The position numbers were made by a program, and so were the translations under genes. Shown in pieces: positions 9,149-17,324 of a stretch of 64,000 bases of DNA (position 1 is its first letter; the number at the start of each line of letters is the position of its first letter). The notes beneath the pieces are model-generated. The model saw nothing but the letters and a program-made list of their open reading frames with translations, did no database searches and was not told where the DNA came from. The stretch lies in contig NZ_BMXK01000005.1 in assembly GCF_014651715.1 (NCBI RefSeq), positions 186,001 to 250,000 on the forward strand, given 5' to 3'. Source of the DNA: Zhihengliuella salsuginis. Its GTDB lineage: Bacteria; Actinomycetota; Actinomycetes; Actinomycetales; Micrococcaceae.

Positions 9149-9580
9149 TCAACCGGCCGTGGCGACCACCGCGAGCGTGCACCGCGAGACGCAGACGAGC
9201 TTGCCGTCGTCGTTCACGATCTTGACCTCCCACACCTGGGAGCGGCGGCCGAGCGCGAGCGGCGCCGCCGTGCCGTGCACGCGCTGGCCGGGCAGCCCCG
9301 GGCGCACGTGGTTCGCGTTGATCTCCTGGCCGAAGACCTGGAACCGCTCCGGGTCCACGGTCAGGTGGCCGCCGACCGAGGCGAGCGTCTCCGCCAGGGC
9401 CACGGACGCGCCGCCGTGCAGGACGCCGGCCGGCTGGACCGTGCGCGGGTCGACGGGCATGGACGCCGTGACCGTCTCCTCGCCGACGTGCGTGAACTCG
9501 ATGCCGATGTGCTCGCTCAGCGTGCCGGCGCCCAGCTCCGCCACCTCGGCGACGTCCGGCGTTCCGAACCAGATGCTCAT
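9149..9580 (-). CDS. PaaI-like hotdog-fold thioesterase
   Basis: A 143-residue single hotdog domain. The diagnostic stretch VQPAGVLHGGASVALAETLAS holds the HGG turn and the acidic catalytic residue of the PaaI / 1,4-dihydroxy-2-naphthoyl-CoA hydrolase family. It should hydrolyse an acyl-CoA thioester in the cytosol; whether this is the menaquinone-pathway enzyme cannot be decided without men genes nearby. It is convergent with the ferredoxin reductase, leaving 16 bases between the stop codons. Confidence 0.88.
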   Translation of the reverse strand: MSIWFGTPDVAEVAELGAGTLSEHIGIEFTHVGEETVTASMPVDPRTVQPAGVLHGGASVALAETLASVGGHLTVDPERFQVFGQEINANHVRPGLPGQRVHGTAAPLALGRRSQVWEVKIVNDDGKLVCVSRCTLAVVATAG

Positions 9581-9668
9581 GTGTTCTCCTGACGTGGATC
9601 CGTGCTCCCTCGGAGACTACCGCAGGGTAGCCGTGGTGCGGTGTCCGCGCGGCGGGGACACTGGAGTC

Positions 9669-10211
9669 ATGAGGTCCCCGGCCGGACGCAGGTTGCGTGG
9701 GCTGGCCGCCGTTGCGGCGGCCGGCTCCCTGGCCGCCTGCGGTTCCGGCGGCGGGATGCCCGGCGACGAGCCCACGTCCGGCGGCCCTGCGTCGGGCAGT
9801 GCCGACGGGCCGGTGCTGCGCGCCACCGAGGTCCGCGGTGCGGGGGTCCGGCTGGTCACCCTCGAGCCGCTCCCGGGCACCAGCATCGGCATCGACGAGA
9901 TGGGGCGCTACGGACAACTCTCCTACGACGGCGGCACCGAGTGCTGGCTGCTCGACCCCGCCACCGAGGAAGCGAACGGGGTCTACGGGGTGGGGTGGAC
10001 GGCGGGCGCCGAGCCGCAGGCGGACGGCCGCACCGCCGTGGTCGTGCCCTCGCCCGCGGACGGCGGTGGCGACAGCGTCGCGGACGGCGACGACGTCGTG
10101 TTCTCGGCCGCGATCCACCCGCCGGAGGACGTCGAGGGGTTCCCCGCCGAATGCGTCGGGACGGCCGGCGCCGTGATGTGGATCGGCGACATGCGCCGAG
10201 ACGGCGGCTAG
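9669..10211 (+). CDS. Small secreted lipoprotein of unknown function
   Basis: About 180 residues. The N-terminus has arginines, a hydrophobic core and a lipobox (SLAAC), then a Gly/Ser/Pro-rich linker, so it is an exported lipoprotein. The mature domain has two cysteines (CWLLD and AECVG) that could form a disulfide and several acidic segments; I recognise no family. It is preceded by GGAG close to the ATG at 9669. Its stop shares CTAG with the stop of the convergent DUF202 gene at 10208-10211. Confidence 0.75.
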   Translation: MRSPAGRRLRGLAAVAAAGSLAACGSGGGMPGDEPTSGGPASGSADGPVLRATEVRGAGVRLVTLEPLPGTSIGIDEMGRYGQLSYDGGTECWLLDPATEEANGVYGVGWTAGAEPQADGRTAVVVPSPADGGGDSVADGDDVVFSAAIHPPEDVEGFPAECVGTAGAVMWIGDMRRDGG

Positions 10212-10555
10212 CGACCCGTCGTGAGGACCGCGATCACGCCGAGCACGCCCAGGGCGGCGACGGCCGCCGTCGTGCCGATGATCGCGACGACGTCCGCCTG
10301 CAGCGCCTCCTCGCGGATGCCGCCGGCCTGCCGCCGGTAGCGCAGGCGCTGGGTGACGTAGATCGACAGTGCGACGACGGCGCTCGCGCCCGTGAGCGCG
10401 ATCATCCAGCCGCCGTAGTACGGCAGCCAGCGCAGGAAGACGGCGCCGACGACGGTGATCGAGAGCATCGTGCGCCCCCACGAGAGGACGGTGCGCTCGG
10501 GCTGCAGCCCCGGGTCGCCGTGGTGGGTCGGGGTGGGCGGGGGAGCGTCCGGCAC
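10208..10555 (-). CDS. DUF202 family membrane protein
   Basis: A 115-residue protein with the DUF202 signature (LQPERTVLSWGRTMLSITV) followed by three hydrophobic helices. It lies two bases downstream of a second DUF202 protein in the same orientation, a common pairing. The function is not established; the family consists of small inner-membrane proteins (YidH-like). The convergent lipoprotein gene overlaps it by four bases. Confidence 0.85.
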   Translation of the reverse strand: MPDAPPPTPTHHGDPGLQPERTVLSWGRTMLSITVVGAVFLRWLPYYGGWMIALTGASAVVALSIYVTQRLRYRRQAGGIREEALQADVVAIIGTTAAVAALGVLGVIAVLTTGR

Positions 10556-10557
10556 GG

Positions 10558-10938
10558 CTACCCCAGGGCCAGGATGACGAGGACGGTCGCGGCCGCGAGC
10601 GCCGACCCGAGGCCGAGCAGCGGGACGATCAGCGGCAGCGGGAGCGGCTTGCGCTGGCGCATCCGGTGCTCCACACGCAGCCAGCGCACGCCCGCGCCGA
10701 GGGCGATCAGCAGGCCGACGGCGATGATGAAGGCCGCGAGCCCGCGCCGGAACGCGTCGCTGAAGAGGTCGAGGGCGAACGCCTCCAGCGCGATGCCGCC
10801 CGCGAGGAAGGCGAGCGACGTGCGGATCCAGGCCAGGAAGGTGCGCTCGTTGGCCAGCGTGAAGCGGGGGTCCGGCTCCGTGCCGCCGGGCAGCAGGCGC
10901 TCGGCGAGCCAGCCGCGTGAGGATTCGTCGTTGTTCAT
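10558..10938 (-). CDS. DUF202 family membrane protein (YidH-like)
   Basis: About 126 residues. The N-terminal half carries the DUF202 pattern (DPRFTLANERTFLAWIRTSLAFLAGGIAL), followed by two further hydrophobic segments. I place the start at 10938 (MNNDES) because the upstream extension to 11001 is Gly/Pro-rich and overlaps a terminator-like hairpin. It is followed two bases later by another DUF202 gene, so the two are probably co-expressed and may interact in the membrane. The function is unknown. Confidence 0.85.
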   Translation of the reverse strand: MNNDESSRGWLAERLLPGGTEPDPRFTLANERTFLAWIRTSLAFLAGGIALEAFALDLFSDAFRRGLAAFIIAVGLLIALGAGVRWLRVEHRMRQRKPLPLPLIVPLLGLGSALAAATVLVILALG

Positions 10939-10965
10939 CGCTTCCAACAGTACCGGGAACGCGCC

Positions 10966-11009
10966 GACGGCGGGCGGGCGGCCACCACCGGGGCCGCCCA
11001 CCCGCCGTC
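10966..11009 (-). terminator. GC-rich hairpin after the 5'-nucleotidase gene
   Basis: Arms at 10966-10983 and 10992-11009 pair over 18 positions with one G:T-type mismatch, around an 8-base loop. It lies 15 bases past the nucleotidase stop and before the DUF202 start at 10938. There is no T-run, so it is a likely but not classical terminator. Confidence 0.6.
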
Positions 11010-11023
11010 AGCGGTACGTCGTG

Positions 11024-13036
11024 CTAGTGCTTCGCCGACGGGCTGCGGCGCAGGACCATCAGCACGGTGCCGAGCAGGACCAGCAACGAGCCGGCGCCGA
11101 CGAGCCAGGCGGTCGTCGCGCCGGTCTCGGCGAGCTCGTCGTCGCCTCCGCCGGCGGGTTGGCTGCTCGGGTCCGCGGTGCCCGGATCAGCAGAGGGCTC
11201 CCCGGTCGGCTCCGTCGGCCCGTCCGAGCCGCCCGGCTTCTCCGTCGGCTCGCCGGTCGACGTCGGTTCCGCGGTGGGCTCCCCGGTCGGGGTCGGGGTC
11301 GGGGTAGGCGTCGGTTCCGGTGTGGGCGTCGGCTCCGGCGTCTCCTCGGCGACGGACGCCGCGCGTCCCAGCGGGGCCGGGTCGACGACGTCGAAGGCGC
11401 CGAAGAAGGCGACGGTGGCGTCGATGTCGACCTGGCCCGAGTCGGCGCGGTTCGTCCCCTCCGCGAAGGTGGCGAAGTTGTCCCCGCCCGAGGCGAGGAA
11501 CGAGTTGGTCACGATCCGGTAGGTCGCGTCCATGTCCAGCGGCTCGCCGTCGAACTCCACGGCGGTGACGTGCGCGCCGGCGGCGGCCGCGTCGTCGTAC
11601 CAGTACTGCAGGCCCTCGGAGATCCCCAGGTGCAGCTTCGGGCGGTCGTTGCCCGGCTGCCACTGCTCCTCGAGCACGGCCTTGATCTGTGCGCCGGTCA
11701 GGTCCATCGTGACCAGGGTGTTCGCGAACGGCTGGACGTCGGCCGCCTCCTTGAAGGTCACCACGCCGTCCTCGCCGTAGAGCAGGTCGGCGCGCAGGCC
11801 GCCCGGGTTCATGAACGCGATCTCGGCCGGCTCGCCCGCGTAGGAGTCGTTGGACGTCGCCCACAGGTGGATGTCGGCGACCAGGTTGCCCAGGGTCGAC
11901 TCGACGCCGCGGTCGTCGCCCGGGACCTCGCCCCCGCGCACGATATCGTCCGAGATGGTGCCGAGCTCGCGCCCGCCGACGATCTCGGCCTCCGCGACGG
12001 CGTCGTCGACGATCGCCTGGATCTCCGGGTCGGGCGCGTAGCCCTGGTCGGCCAGGTCGACGAGTTCGGCCGCGGAATCCACGACGTCGCCCGTCGCCGG
12101 GTCGACGCTCAGGCTCACGTGGCTGAACGTGCTCCCGTAGTCGTTGCCCTGGAGCACGGCGCGTTCCGAGCCGTCCGGGCCGGCGATCTGGCAGGCGTAG
12201 CCCATGTGGGTGTGGCCGGAGAAGAACGCGTCGACGTCGGCCGAGGCGTTGCGGATCAGGTCCCCGTAGCCGGTCTCGGCGGAGGCCACGGCGGCGCAGT
12301 CCTCGGCCTCGGAGCCGTCGTGGGTCAGGACCACGATCACGTCGGCCTCCCCGTTGGAGTCGTCGTCGTCCGAGAGCTGGGCGGAGACGCGGTTGACCGC
12401 CTCGAGCTGGCTGCCGAACTCGATGTCCGCGATGCCGTCGGGGGAGACCAGCGTGCCGGTCTGCTCGGTGACCGTGCCGATGAAGCCGACGCTCACGCCG
12501 TCGAACTCGCGGATCGCGTACTCCTCCAGTGCGGGCTCGGTGGTGCCCTTCGCGTAGACGTTGGCGCCGAGGGCCAGGTCGCCGCCGGGCAGGCCGGTCG
12601 AGGCGGCCCAGCGGTCGACGACGCGGCCGGACAGGTCGTCGAACCCGCGGTCGAACTCGTGGTTGCCGACGGTCGAGACGGAGAGGCCGGCGGCCCCGAG
12701 CGCGTCGATCGTCGGGTTGTCGTCCTGGGACATGGACTCGAAGGTCGAGGCGCCGATGTTGTCGCCGGCGGAGACGAACAGCGTGTTCGGGTTCTCCGCC
12801 TCGAAGGCCTCGACGGCCGTGCCGATCGCCGCCGCGCCGACGCTGCCGTTGAACAGGTCCTCGGAGATGCGGCCGTGGAAGTCGTTGACGGCGATCAGGT
12901 CGATCTCGACCGGTGCGACGGCGGCGCTCGCCGCCGGCGCCAGGAGAGCGGTGCCGAGTGCGGCGACGGCCGCCGCCCCGGCCGTGCGGGTGAGCCCGGA
13001 ACGCGTGGAGGCGCGGCCGGCTGTGCGATTGGACAT
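11024..13036 (-). CDS. Secreted 5'-nucleotidase / metallophosphatase with LAETG cell-wall sorting signal
   Basis: About 670 residues. A Sec signal peptide ends near ALLAPAASA (residue ~38). The metallophosphatase domain follows with NDFHG (51-55), GDNIG, GNHEFDRG, a THDGS segment and SGHTHMGY; then a 5'-nucleotidase C-terminal domain (FMNPGGLRADL). Next come a Pro/Thr/Glu repeat spacer of ~70 residues and a sorting signal: LAETG at 635-639, a hydrophobic helix and a basic tail (RRSPSAKH). LAxTG is the class E sortase motif of high-GC actinobacteria. The enzyme likely scavenges phosphate and nucleosides from extracellular nucleotides at the wall. The start at 13036 is chosen because it yields the clean signal peptide. 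Confidence 0.93.
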   Translation of the reverse strand: MSNRTAGRASTRSGLTRTAGAAAVAALGTALLAPAASAAVAPVEIDLIAVNDFHGRISEDLFNGSVGAAAIGTAVEAFEAENPNTLFVSAGDNIGASTFESMSQDDNPTIDALGAAGLSVSTVGNHEFDRGFDDLSGRVVDRWAASTGLPGGDLALGANVYAKGTTEPALEEYAIREFDGVSVGFIGTVTEQTGTLVSPDGIADIEFGSQLEAVNRVSAQLSDDDDSNGEADVIVVLTHDGSEAEDCAAVASAETGYGDLIRNASADVDAFFSGHTHMGYACQIAGPDGSERAVLQGNDYGSTFSHVSLSVDPATGDVVDSAAELVDLADQGYAPDPEIQAIVDDAVAEAEIVGGRELGTISDDIVRGGEVPGDDRGVESTLGNLVADIHLWATSNDSYAGEPAEIAFMNPGGLRADLLYGEDGVVTFKEAADVQPFANTLVTMDLTGAQIKAVLEEQWQPGNDRPKLHLGISEGLQYWYDDAAAAGAHVTAVEFDGEPLDMDATYRIVTNSFLASGGDNFATFAEGTNRADSGQVDIDATVAFFGAFDVVDPAPLGRAASVAEETPEPTPTPEPTPTPTPTPTGEPTAEPTSTGEPTEKPGGSDGPTEPTGEPSADPGTADPSSQPAGGGDDELAETGATTAWLVGAGSLLVLLGTVLMVLRRSPSAKH

Positions 13037-13205
13037 GAAGAATCCCCCGTGGAGTGGATGAAAGCAGGACACCATTGAAGCGAACCCGCATGGCCACCAG
13101 GTGAACGGAATGTGACCGGGCGCACGGGGTCCCGGATCCGATGCTAGCGGAGCGGTTGCGACTTGTGAACGATGACTTTCAGAAATGACCGCGGCGCGGC
13201 CGGGC

Positions 13206-14030
13206 TCAGGCGGCCAGCGCCGCGTCCGTGCCGAGGCGGGGGCGGTCCGCGGGGGTCGCGGCATAGTGCTCGATCGAGGCCAGCAGCAGGTTCGGGTCGC
13301 ACGTGAGGTACTGGACCAGGATCGTCAGGCGCTCCTCCGCGGAGCCGCCGCCGGGCCGGTGGCGCACCACGATCCGGCTGGGGCCGCGCTCGCCGAGCGG
13401 GTGCCGCTGCCCGAGCGGACCGTGCTTGGCAGGGTCCTCGGCGCGCACGCCCGTGACGTCCTTCCAGAACAGCTCGGCAGTCGGAGCCTGGCCGACCAGC
13501 ACGATCCGGCTGCGCGTCAGGTAGACGCCGGGCGGCTGCTCGGCCGAGAGCTTGAGCATCCGCACGCCCTCGATCGTCACGATCACGCCCACGCCCAGCA
13601 GCATGACCGCCGCGAGCAACGGGGGAAGGTGCGCGGCGCCGTCGTACTCGGTGAGGGTGTCCGCCCCCAGGGCGAGCGCGCTGACCAGGGTGACCACCGC
13701 GACGCCGACGGTCAGGCCGCCCGTGTAGGCGGAGGCGCGGGTGGTCGCGAAGCGGGTGGCCGCGCGGCGGCCGGTGGAGGTGACGACGGCGGCGGTTGCC
13801 GGCGGCTCGTCGGCGCCGCCCCGGCGGTACTCGCGCACGATCGACCACCCGACGCCCACGCCGAGCGCGAGCAGCGGGGAGGACAGGAGCCACTCCTGTG
13901 CAGTCAGTCCCCAGACCCCGGCGCCGAGCAGGACGGCGACCAGGATGAAGGCCGGCAGCAGGTGGTGGGCGAGCTTCCAGCCGCGGTGCCGCGGGGCCCA
14001 CAGGCGGGCGGCAGGATCGTGGCTGGTCAT
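13206..14030 (-). CDS. Polytopic membrane protein with C-terminal soluble domain, unknown function
   Basis: A 274-residue protein. Four hydrophobic segments are visible at roughly 24-45, 48-66, 95-120 and 130-150, followed by a soluble C-terminal region (VYLTRSRIVLVGQAPTAELFWKDVTGV) whose strand pattern recalls bacterial PH-like domains. I do not recognise a named family. It stands alone between the nucleotidase and the GntR regulator, both also on the minus strand. The membrane topology is supported by hydrophobicity; the function is unknown. Confidence 0.7.
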   Translation of the reverse strand: MTSHDPAARLWAPRHRGWKLAHHLLPAFILVAVLLGAGVWGLTAQEWLLSSPLLALGVGVGWSIVREYRRGGADEPPATAAVVTSTGRRAATRFATTRASAYTGGLTVGVAVVTLVSALALGADTLTEYDGAAHLPPLLAAVMLLGVGVIVTIEGVRMLKLSAEQPPGVYLTRSRIVLVGQAPTAELFWKDVTGVRAEDPAKHGPLGQRHPLGERGPSRIVVRHRPGGGSAEERLTILVQYLTCDPNLLLASIEHYAATPADRPRLGTDAALAA

Positions 14031-14078
14031 GGGTTCACGCTATCGCAGGTGCGCTGGGGGAACGCCGTGAATCCGGTG

Positions 14079-14771
14079 TCATCTGCTGATGCGCGCGACG
14101 AACCGGAACCGGTCGCCGCGGTAGAGCCCGCGCATCCACTCGGCGGCCCTCCCGTGCTGGTCCCAGGCGGTCCGGTGCACCTGCAGGAGCGGGTGTCCGG
14201 TGTCGACGCCGAGCGTCTCCGCGTCGTCGGCGGCGGCCAGCGCCGTCTCCACGTGGTCCTCGGCGGCCGAGATGTCGATGCCGTAGACCTCCCGCAGCGT
14301 CTCGTAGAGCGAGCCGCGGGCCTCCAGTTCGATCTCGAGGCCGGGGAAGGGCCCGGGGAGGTGGGCCGCCTCGATGGCCAGCGGCTCGCCGTCCTGCCGG
14401 CGCAGGCGGCGCAGGCGGGTGACCGTCGAGTCGACCGGCACGTCGAGGCGGGCGGCCATCTCCCCGCCCGCCTCGATGCGCTCCAGGCCCAGGACGATGC
14501 TGTCGGTCTTGTAGCCGGTCATGTCCTCGCTGAAGGAGGTCATCTGGCGGACGTGGATCTTCTTGGGGTCCGCCACGAACGTCCCGCGCCCCTGGGTGCG
14601 GGCGAGGCGGCCCTCGACGACGAGCTCCGCGATGGCCTTGCGGATGGTGGTCCGGGAGGTGTCGAACCGCTCGGCGAGCTCGCGTTCGGTGGGGATCATG
14701 GTGCCCGGCGACGTTTCCCCGATGATCTCCAGGATGCGCAGTTTCTGCTCGTAGTACTTGGGCAGGCTCAT
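14079..14771 (-). CDS. GntR/HutC-family regulator of GlcNAc catabolism (NagR/DasR-like)
   Basis: A 230-residue regulator: an N-terminal winged helix (LRILEIIGETSPGTMIPTERELAERFDTSRTTIRKAI) and a C-terminal UTRA ligand domain (TVTRLRRLRRQDGEPLAIEAAHLPG). It is divergent from the MFS-kinase-nagB-nagA operon. The intergenic region holds two TGGTCT/AGACCA-type palindromes resembling the DasR/NagR dre operator. Members of this family bind GlcN6P or GlcNAc6P and derepress chitin/GlcNAc genes, so local control of this operon is very likely. Whether it is also the global DasR cannot be told. Confidence 0.88.
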   Translation of the reverse strand: MSLPKYYEQKLRILEIIGETSPGTMIPTERELAERFDTSRTTIRKAIAELVVEGRLARTQGRGTFVADPKKIHVRQMTSFSEDMTGYKTDSIVLGLERIEAGGEMAARLDVPVDSTVTRLRRLRRQDGEPLAIEAAHLPGPFPGLEIELEARGSLYETLREVYGIDISAAEDHVETALAAADDAETLGVDTGHPLLQVHRTAWDQHGRAAEWMRGLYRGDRFRFVARISR

Positions 14772-14802
14772 GCTGTTCCCGGCTCCTTTCTCGGTGTAAT
14801 CC

Positions 14803-14830
14803 TTGACACATCATATTGGTCTATGCCAAT
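14803..14830. promoter_or_regulatory. TTGACA -35 and first dre-like operator for the GlcNAc operon
   Basis: TTGACA at 14803-14808 is a perfect -35 hexamer facing the MFS gene. The palindrome ATTGGTCTATGCCAAT at 14815-14830 (arms ATTGG/CCAAT, core TGGTCTATGCCA) covers the spacer and the -10 position. It resembles the actinobacterial DasR box TGGTCTAGACCA, so a repressor bound here would block the promoter. Confidence 0.6.
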
Positions 14831-14847
14831 TTTAAGCCAGTGCTAAT

Positions 14848-14867
14848 TGGTCTAGTTTTGCAGACCA
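14848..14867. promoter_or_regulatory. Second dre-like half-site pair
   Basis: TGGTCT at 14848-14853 and AGACCA at 14862-14867 are perfect inverted half-sites with an 8-base spacer. They lie downstream of the first site, between the GntR regulator and the sugar porter, and probably form a second, wider-spaced operator. Confidence 0.5.
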
Positions 14868-14930
14868 TTGGCCCGGATGCCTCGAACATGACGGCGTCTG
14901 GACCGGACCACCCATCGAAAGGATGCCGAC

Positions 14931-16367
14931 GTGGGCATTGTCAATGAGATACGCCAGTCGTCCCGGCTGAGCCTCATGGTCGCGGTCGCCGCGGCCACCC
15001 TGGGAATCATCTACGGCTACGATTCCTCGAACATCGCCGGCGCCCTGCTGTTCGTCACCGACGAGTTCTCGCTCAGCGTGGCCCAGCAGCAGACGGTGAC
15101 CACCTCCGTCGTCATCGGCGAGATCTTCGGCGCGCTCTTCGCCGGCGCCCTCTCGAACCGGATCGGCCGCAAGTCCACCATGGTGCTGGTCGCCGTGACG
15201 TACGCGGTCTTCTCCCTGCTCTCCGGCCTCGCCTGGGCGGTCCCGGTGCTCATCGCGGCCCGCTTCCTGCTGGGCCTGACGATCGGCGTCTCGGTCGTGG
15301 TGGTCCCCGTCTTCGTCGCCGAGTCCGCACCCGCCAAGGTCCGCGGCGCCTTCCTGGTCCTCTACCAGGTCGCGACCGTCGTCGGCATCATCCTCGGCTA
15401 CCTCGTCGCGTGGGCCCTCGCCGCCGGCGAGAACTGGCGCTGGATGCTCGCCGCCGCGTTCATCCCCGGCGTGATCATCGCGCTGCTCATCGCCAAGCTT
15501 CCCGACACGGCCCGCTGGTACGCCATGCGCGGGAGGTACGACGACGCCCGCCGCACCCTCGAGCGCGTCGAGCCGGACGCGGCGATCGTCGACCGGGAGC
15601 TCGCCGAGATGCGCGAGGCCAACGACTCCCCGCGCCAGAACACGTGGCGCGCCCTGGTCCGCCACCCCTACCTGCGCGCCACGGTCTTCGTCGTCGGGCT
15701 CGGCTTCTTCGTCCAGATCACCGGCATCAACGCGATCGTCTACTACAGCCCGCGCATCTTCGAGGCCATGGGCTTCTCCGGCAACGCCACCCTGCTCGGG
15801 CTGCCCGCGCTCGTCCAGGTCGCCGGCCTGCTGGCCGTGTTCCTCTCCTTCAGCCTGATCGACCGCATGGGCCGCCGCCCCATCCTGCTGACCGGCATCG
15901 GCATCATGGTCCTCGCCAACGGGCTGCTGGTTCTCACGTTCCTCTTCGGCGAGAACTTCGGCGGCTTCCTCACGGTCCTCGGCTTCGTCGGCCTGATCCT
16001 CTTCACCGTGGGCTTCACGTTCGGCTTCGGCTCGCTGGTGTGGGTCTACGCGGGCGAATCGCTGCCCTCGCACCTGCGCTCCCTCGGCGCGAGCGCCATG
16101 CTCACAGCCAACCTCATGGCCAACGCGGCCGTCGCCGCGATCTTCCTGACGATGCTCACCAAGCTCGGCGGCGGCGGCACGTTCGTGGTCTTCGGCATCC
16201 TGGCGCTCGCCGCGTTCGTCTTCGTCCACCGCCTGGCCCCCGAGACCAAGAACCGCCCGCTCGAGGACATCTCTTCCTTCTGGGAGAACGGCGGCAAGTG
16301 GCCGGCCGAACCCGCGCAGGACGACGACGGGGCCCCCGCCTCCGCCAGCCCGAACGGCGCCGCATGA
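14931..16367 (+). CDS. MFS sugar porter, probable GlcNAc/amino-sugar importer
   Basis: A 478-residue, 12-helix sugar porter. Signatures: GIIYGYDSSNIAGALL in helix 1, SNRIGRKSTMV between helices 2 and 3, QITGINAIVYYSPRIFEAMGF in helix 7 and a PETKNRPLED motif after helix 12. The GTG at 14931 follows AAGGATG. It heads an operon with GlcNAc kinase, nagB and nagA, so it probably imports free GlcNAc or a related amino sugar by proton symport, which then needs the kinase. This would replace the PTS route; the substrate is inferred from context. Confidence 0.9.
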   Translation: MGIVNEIRQSSRLSLMVAVAAATLGIIYGYDSSNIAGALLFVTDEFSLSVAQQQTVTTSVVIGEIFGALFAGALSNRIGRKSTMVLVAVTYAVFSLLSGLAWAVPVLIAARFLLGLTIGVSVVVVPVFVAESAPAKVRGAFLVLYQVATVVGIILGYLVAWALAAGENWRWMLAAAFIPGVIIALLIAKLPDTARWYAMRGRYDDARRTLERVEPDAAIVDRELAEMREANDSPRQNTWRALVRHPYLRATVFVVGLGFFVQITGINAIVYYSPRIFEAMGFSGNATLLGLPALVQVAGLLAVFLSFSLIDRMGRRPILLTGIGIMVLANGLLVLTFLFGENFGGFLTVLGFVGLILFTVGFTFGFGSLVWVYAGESLPSHLRSLGASAMLTANLMANAAVAAIFLTMLTKLGGGGTFVVFGILALAAFVFVHRLAPETKNRPLEDISSFWENGGKWPAEPAQDDDGAPASASPNGAA

Positions 16368-17308
16368 CCGCGGGCACCCGGGCGCGCGGCGCCGTCGTCG
16401 GACTCGACGTCGGCGGGTCGAAAACCCATGCCGTTCTCACGATCGACGGCGTGCAGACCGCCGAGGTCCTCGCCGGCAGCGCGAACCCGTCCTCCGTCGG
16501 CGCCGAGGAGGCCGGCCGCCAGCTGGCCGGGGTGTTCGCCCGCCTCGCGGACGGCAACCCCCGCCCGGCGCGGGTCTGCGCCGGCGTGGCCGGGGCCGAC
16601 ACCGACGAATCACGCGCCGTGTTCGCCGGGCTGCTCGCGAAGCACGCGCCCGGGGCCGAGATCGCGGTCGTGCACGACACGGCGCTGCTGCTCGCGGCCG
16701 CCGGCCTCGAGACGGGCATCGCGCTGATCGCCGGCACCGGATCGGTCGCGTGGGGCCGCGGCGCGGACGGCACGGCCGGCGGACGCGAGGCGCGCGTCGG
16801 CGGGTGGGGCTACCTCCTCGGCGACGAGGGCAGCGGCTACTGGGTGGCCCGCGCCGCCGTCCGCCACGCGCTCGAGCGGCTCGACCTCGGCGACGGGCCG
16901 GACCGCCTGTCCCAGCAGCTCGCGGCGGACTGCGGACTGCAGGGCGCCGAGGAGCTGCTCGGCCACTTCTACGCGAACCCCGAGCGCCGCTACTGGGCGA
17001 GCCGCTCGCGCGTCGTGTTCGAGCTCGCCGCGGCCGGCGATCCGGCCTCCACCGTGATCGTCGCTGGGGCCGCCGATGCCCTGGCGTACCTCGTCGCGCG
17101 CGTCGCCGGCCGCCTCGGGCGCGCCGACGGGCAGCCCCCGCTGCCCGTCGTCATGGCCGGCGGGATGGCCGTCAACCAGCCGCTGCTGCAGCGCCACCTG
17201 CGCGACCGCCTGGCCGGGCACGGGCTGCACGACGTCCGCGTGCTCGACGCCGACCCCGTCCACGGGGCAGTCCGCCTGGCCGCAGGCCACCTCATTCCCA
17301 CCGCTTAG
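16364..17308 (+). CDS. N-acetylglucosamine kinase (BadF/BadG/BcrA ATPase family)
   Basis: About 314 residues. The ASKHA phosphate-1 loop is VVGLDVGGSKTHAVLTIDG near the start; a second motif is ALIAGTGSVAWG and a third GGWGYLLGDEGSGYW, typical of eukaryotic-type NAGK and bacterial BadF relatives. The ATG overlaps the porter stop (ATGA), and the next gene is nagB 16 bases on. It should phosphorylate imported GlcNAc to GlcNAc-6-phosphate, the substrate of the NagA encoded downstream. A glucosamine kinase role is the main alternative. Confidence 0.85.
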   Translation: MTAGTRARGAVVGLDVGGSKTHAVLTIDGVQTAEVLAGSANPSSVGAEEAGRQLAGVFARLADGNPRPARVCAGVAGADTDESRAVFAGLLAKHAPGAEIAVVHDTALLLAAAGLETGIALIAGTGSVAWGRGADGTAGGREARVGGWGYLLGDEGSGYWVARAAVRHALERLDLGDGPDRLSQQLAADCGLQGAEELLGHFYANPERRYWASRSRVVFELAAAGDPASTVIVAGAADALAYLVARVAGRLGRADGQPPLPVVMAGGMAVNQPLLQRHLRDRLAGHGLHDVRVLDADPVHGAVRLAAGHLIPTA

Positions 17309-17324
17309 AACCACAGGAGAAAAC

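Noticed and set aside
9602-13078. Long open frame on the plus strand opposite the 5'-nucleotidase gene
   Set aside because: It is antisense to a clear nucleotidase with signal peptide and all motifs, is composed of low-complexity Gly/Arg/Val-rich sequence, and arises from the high GC content.
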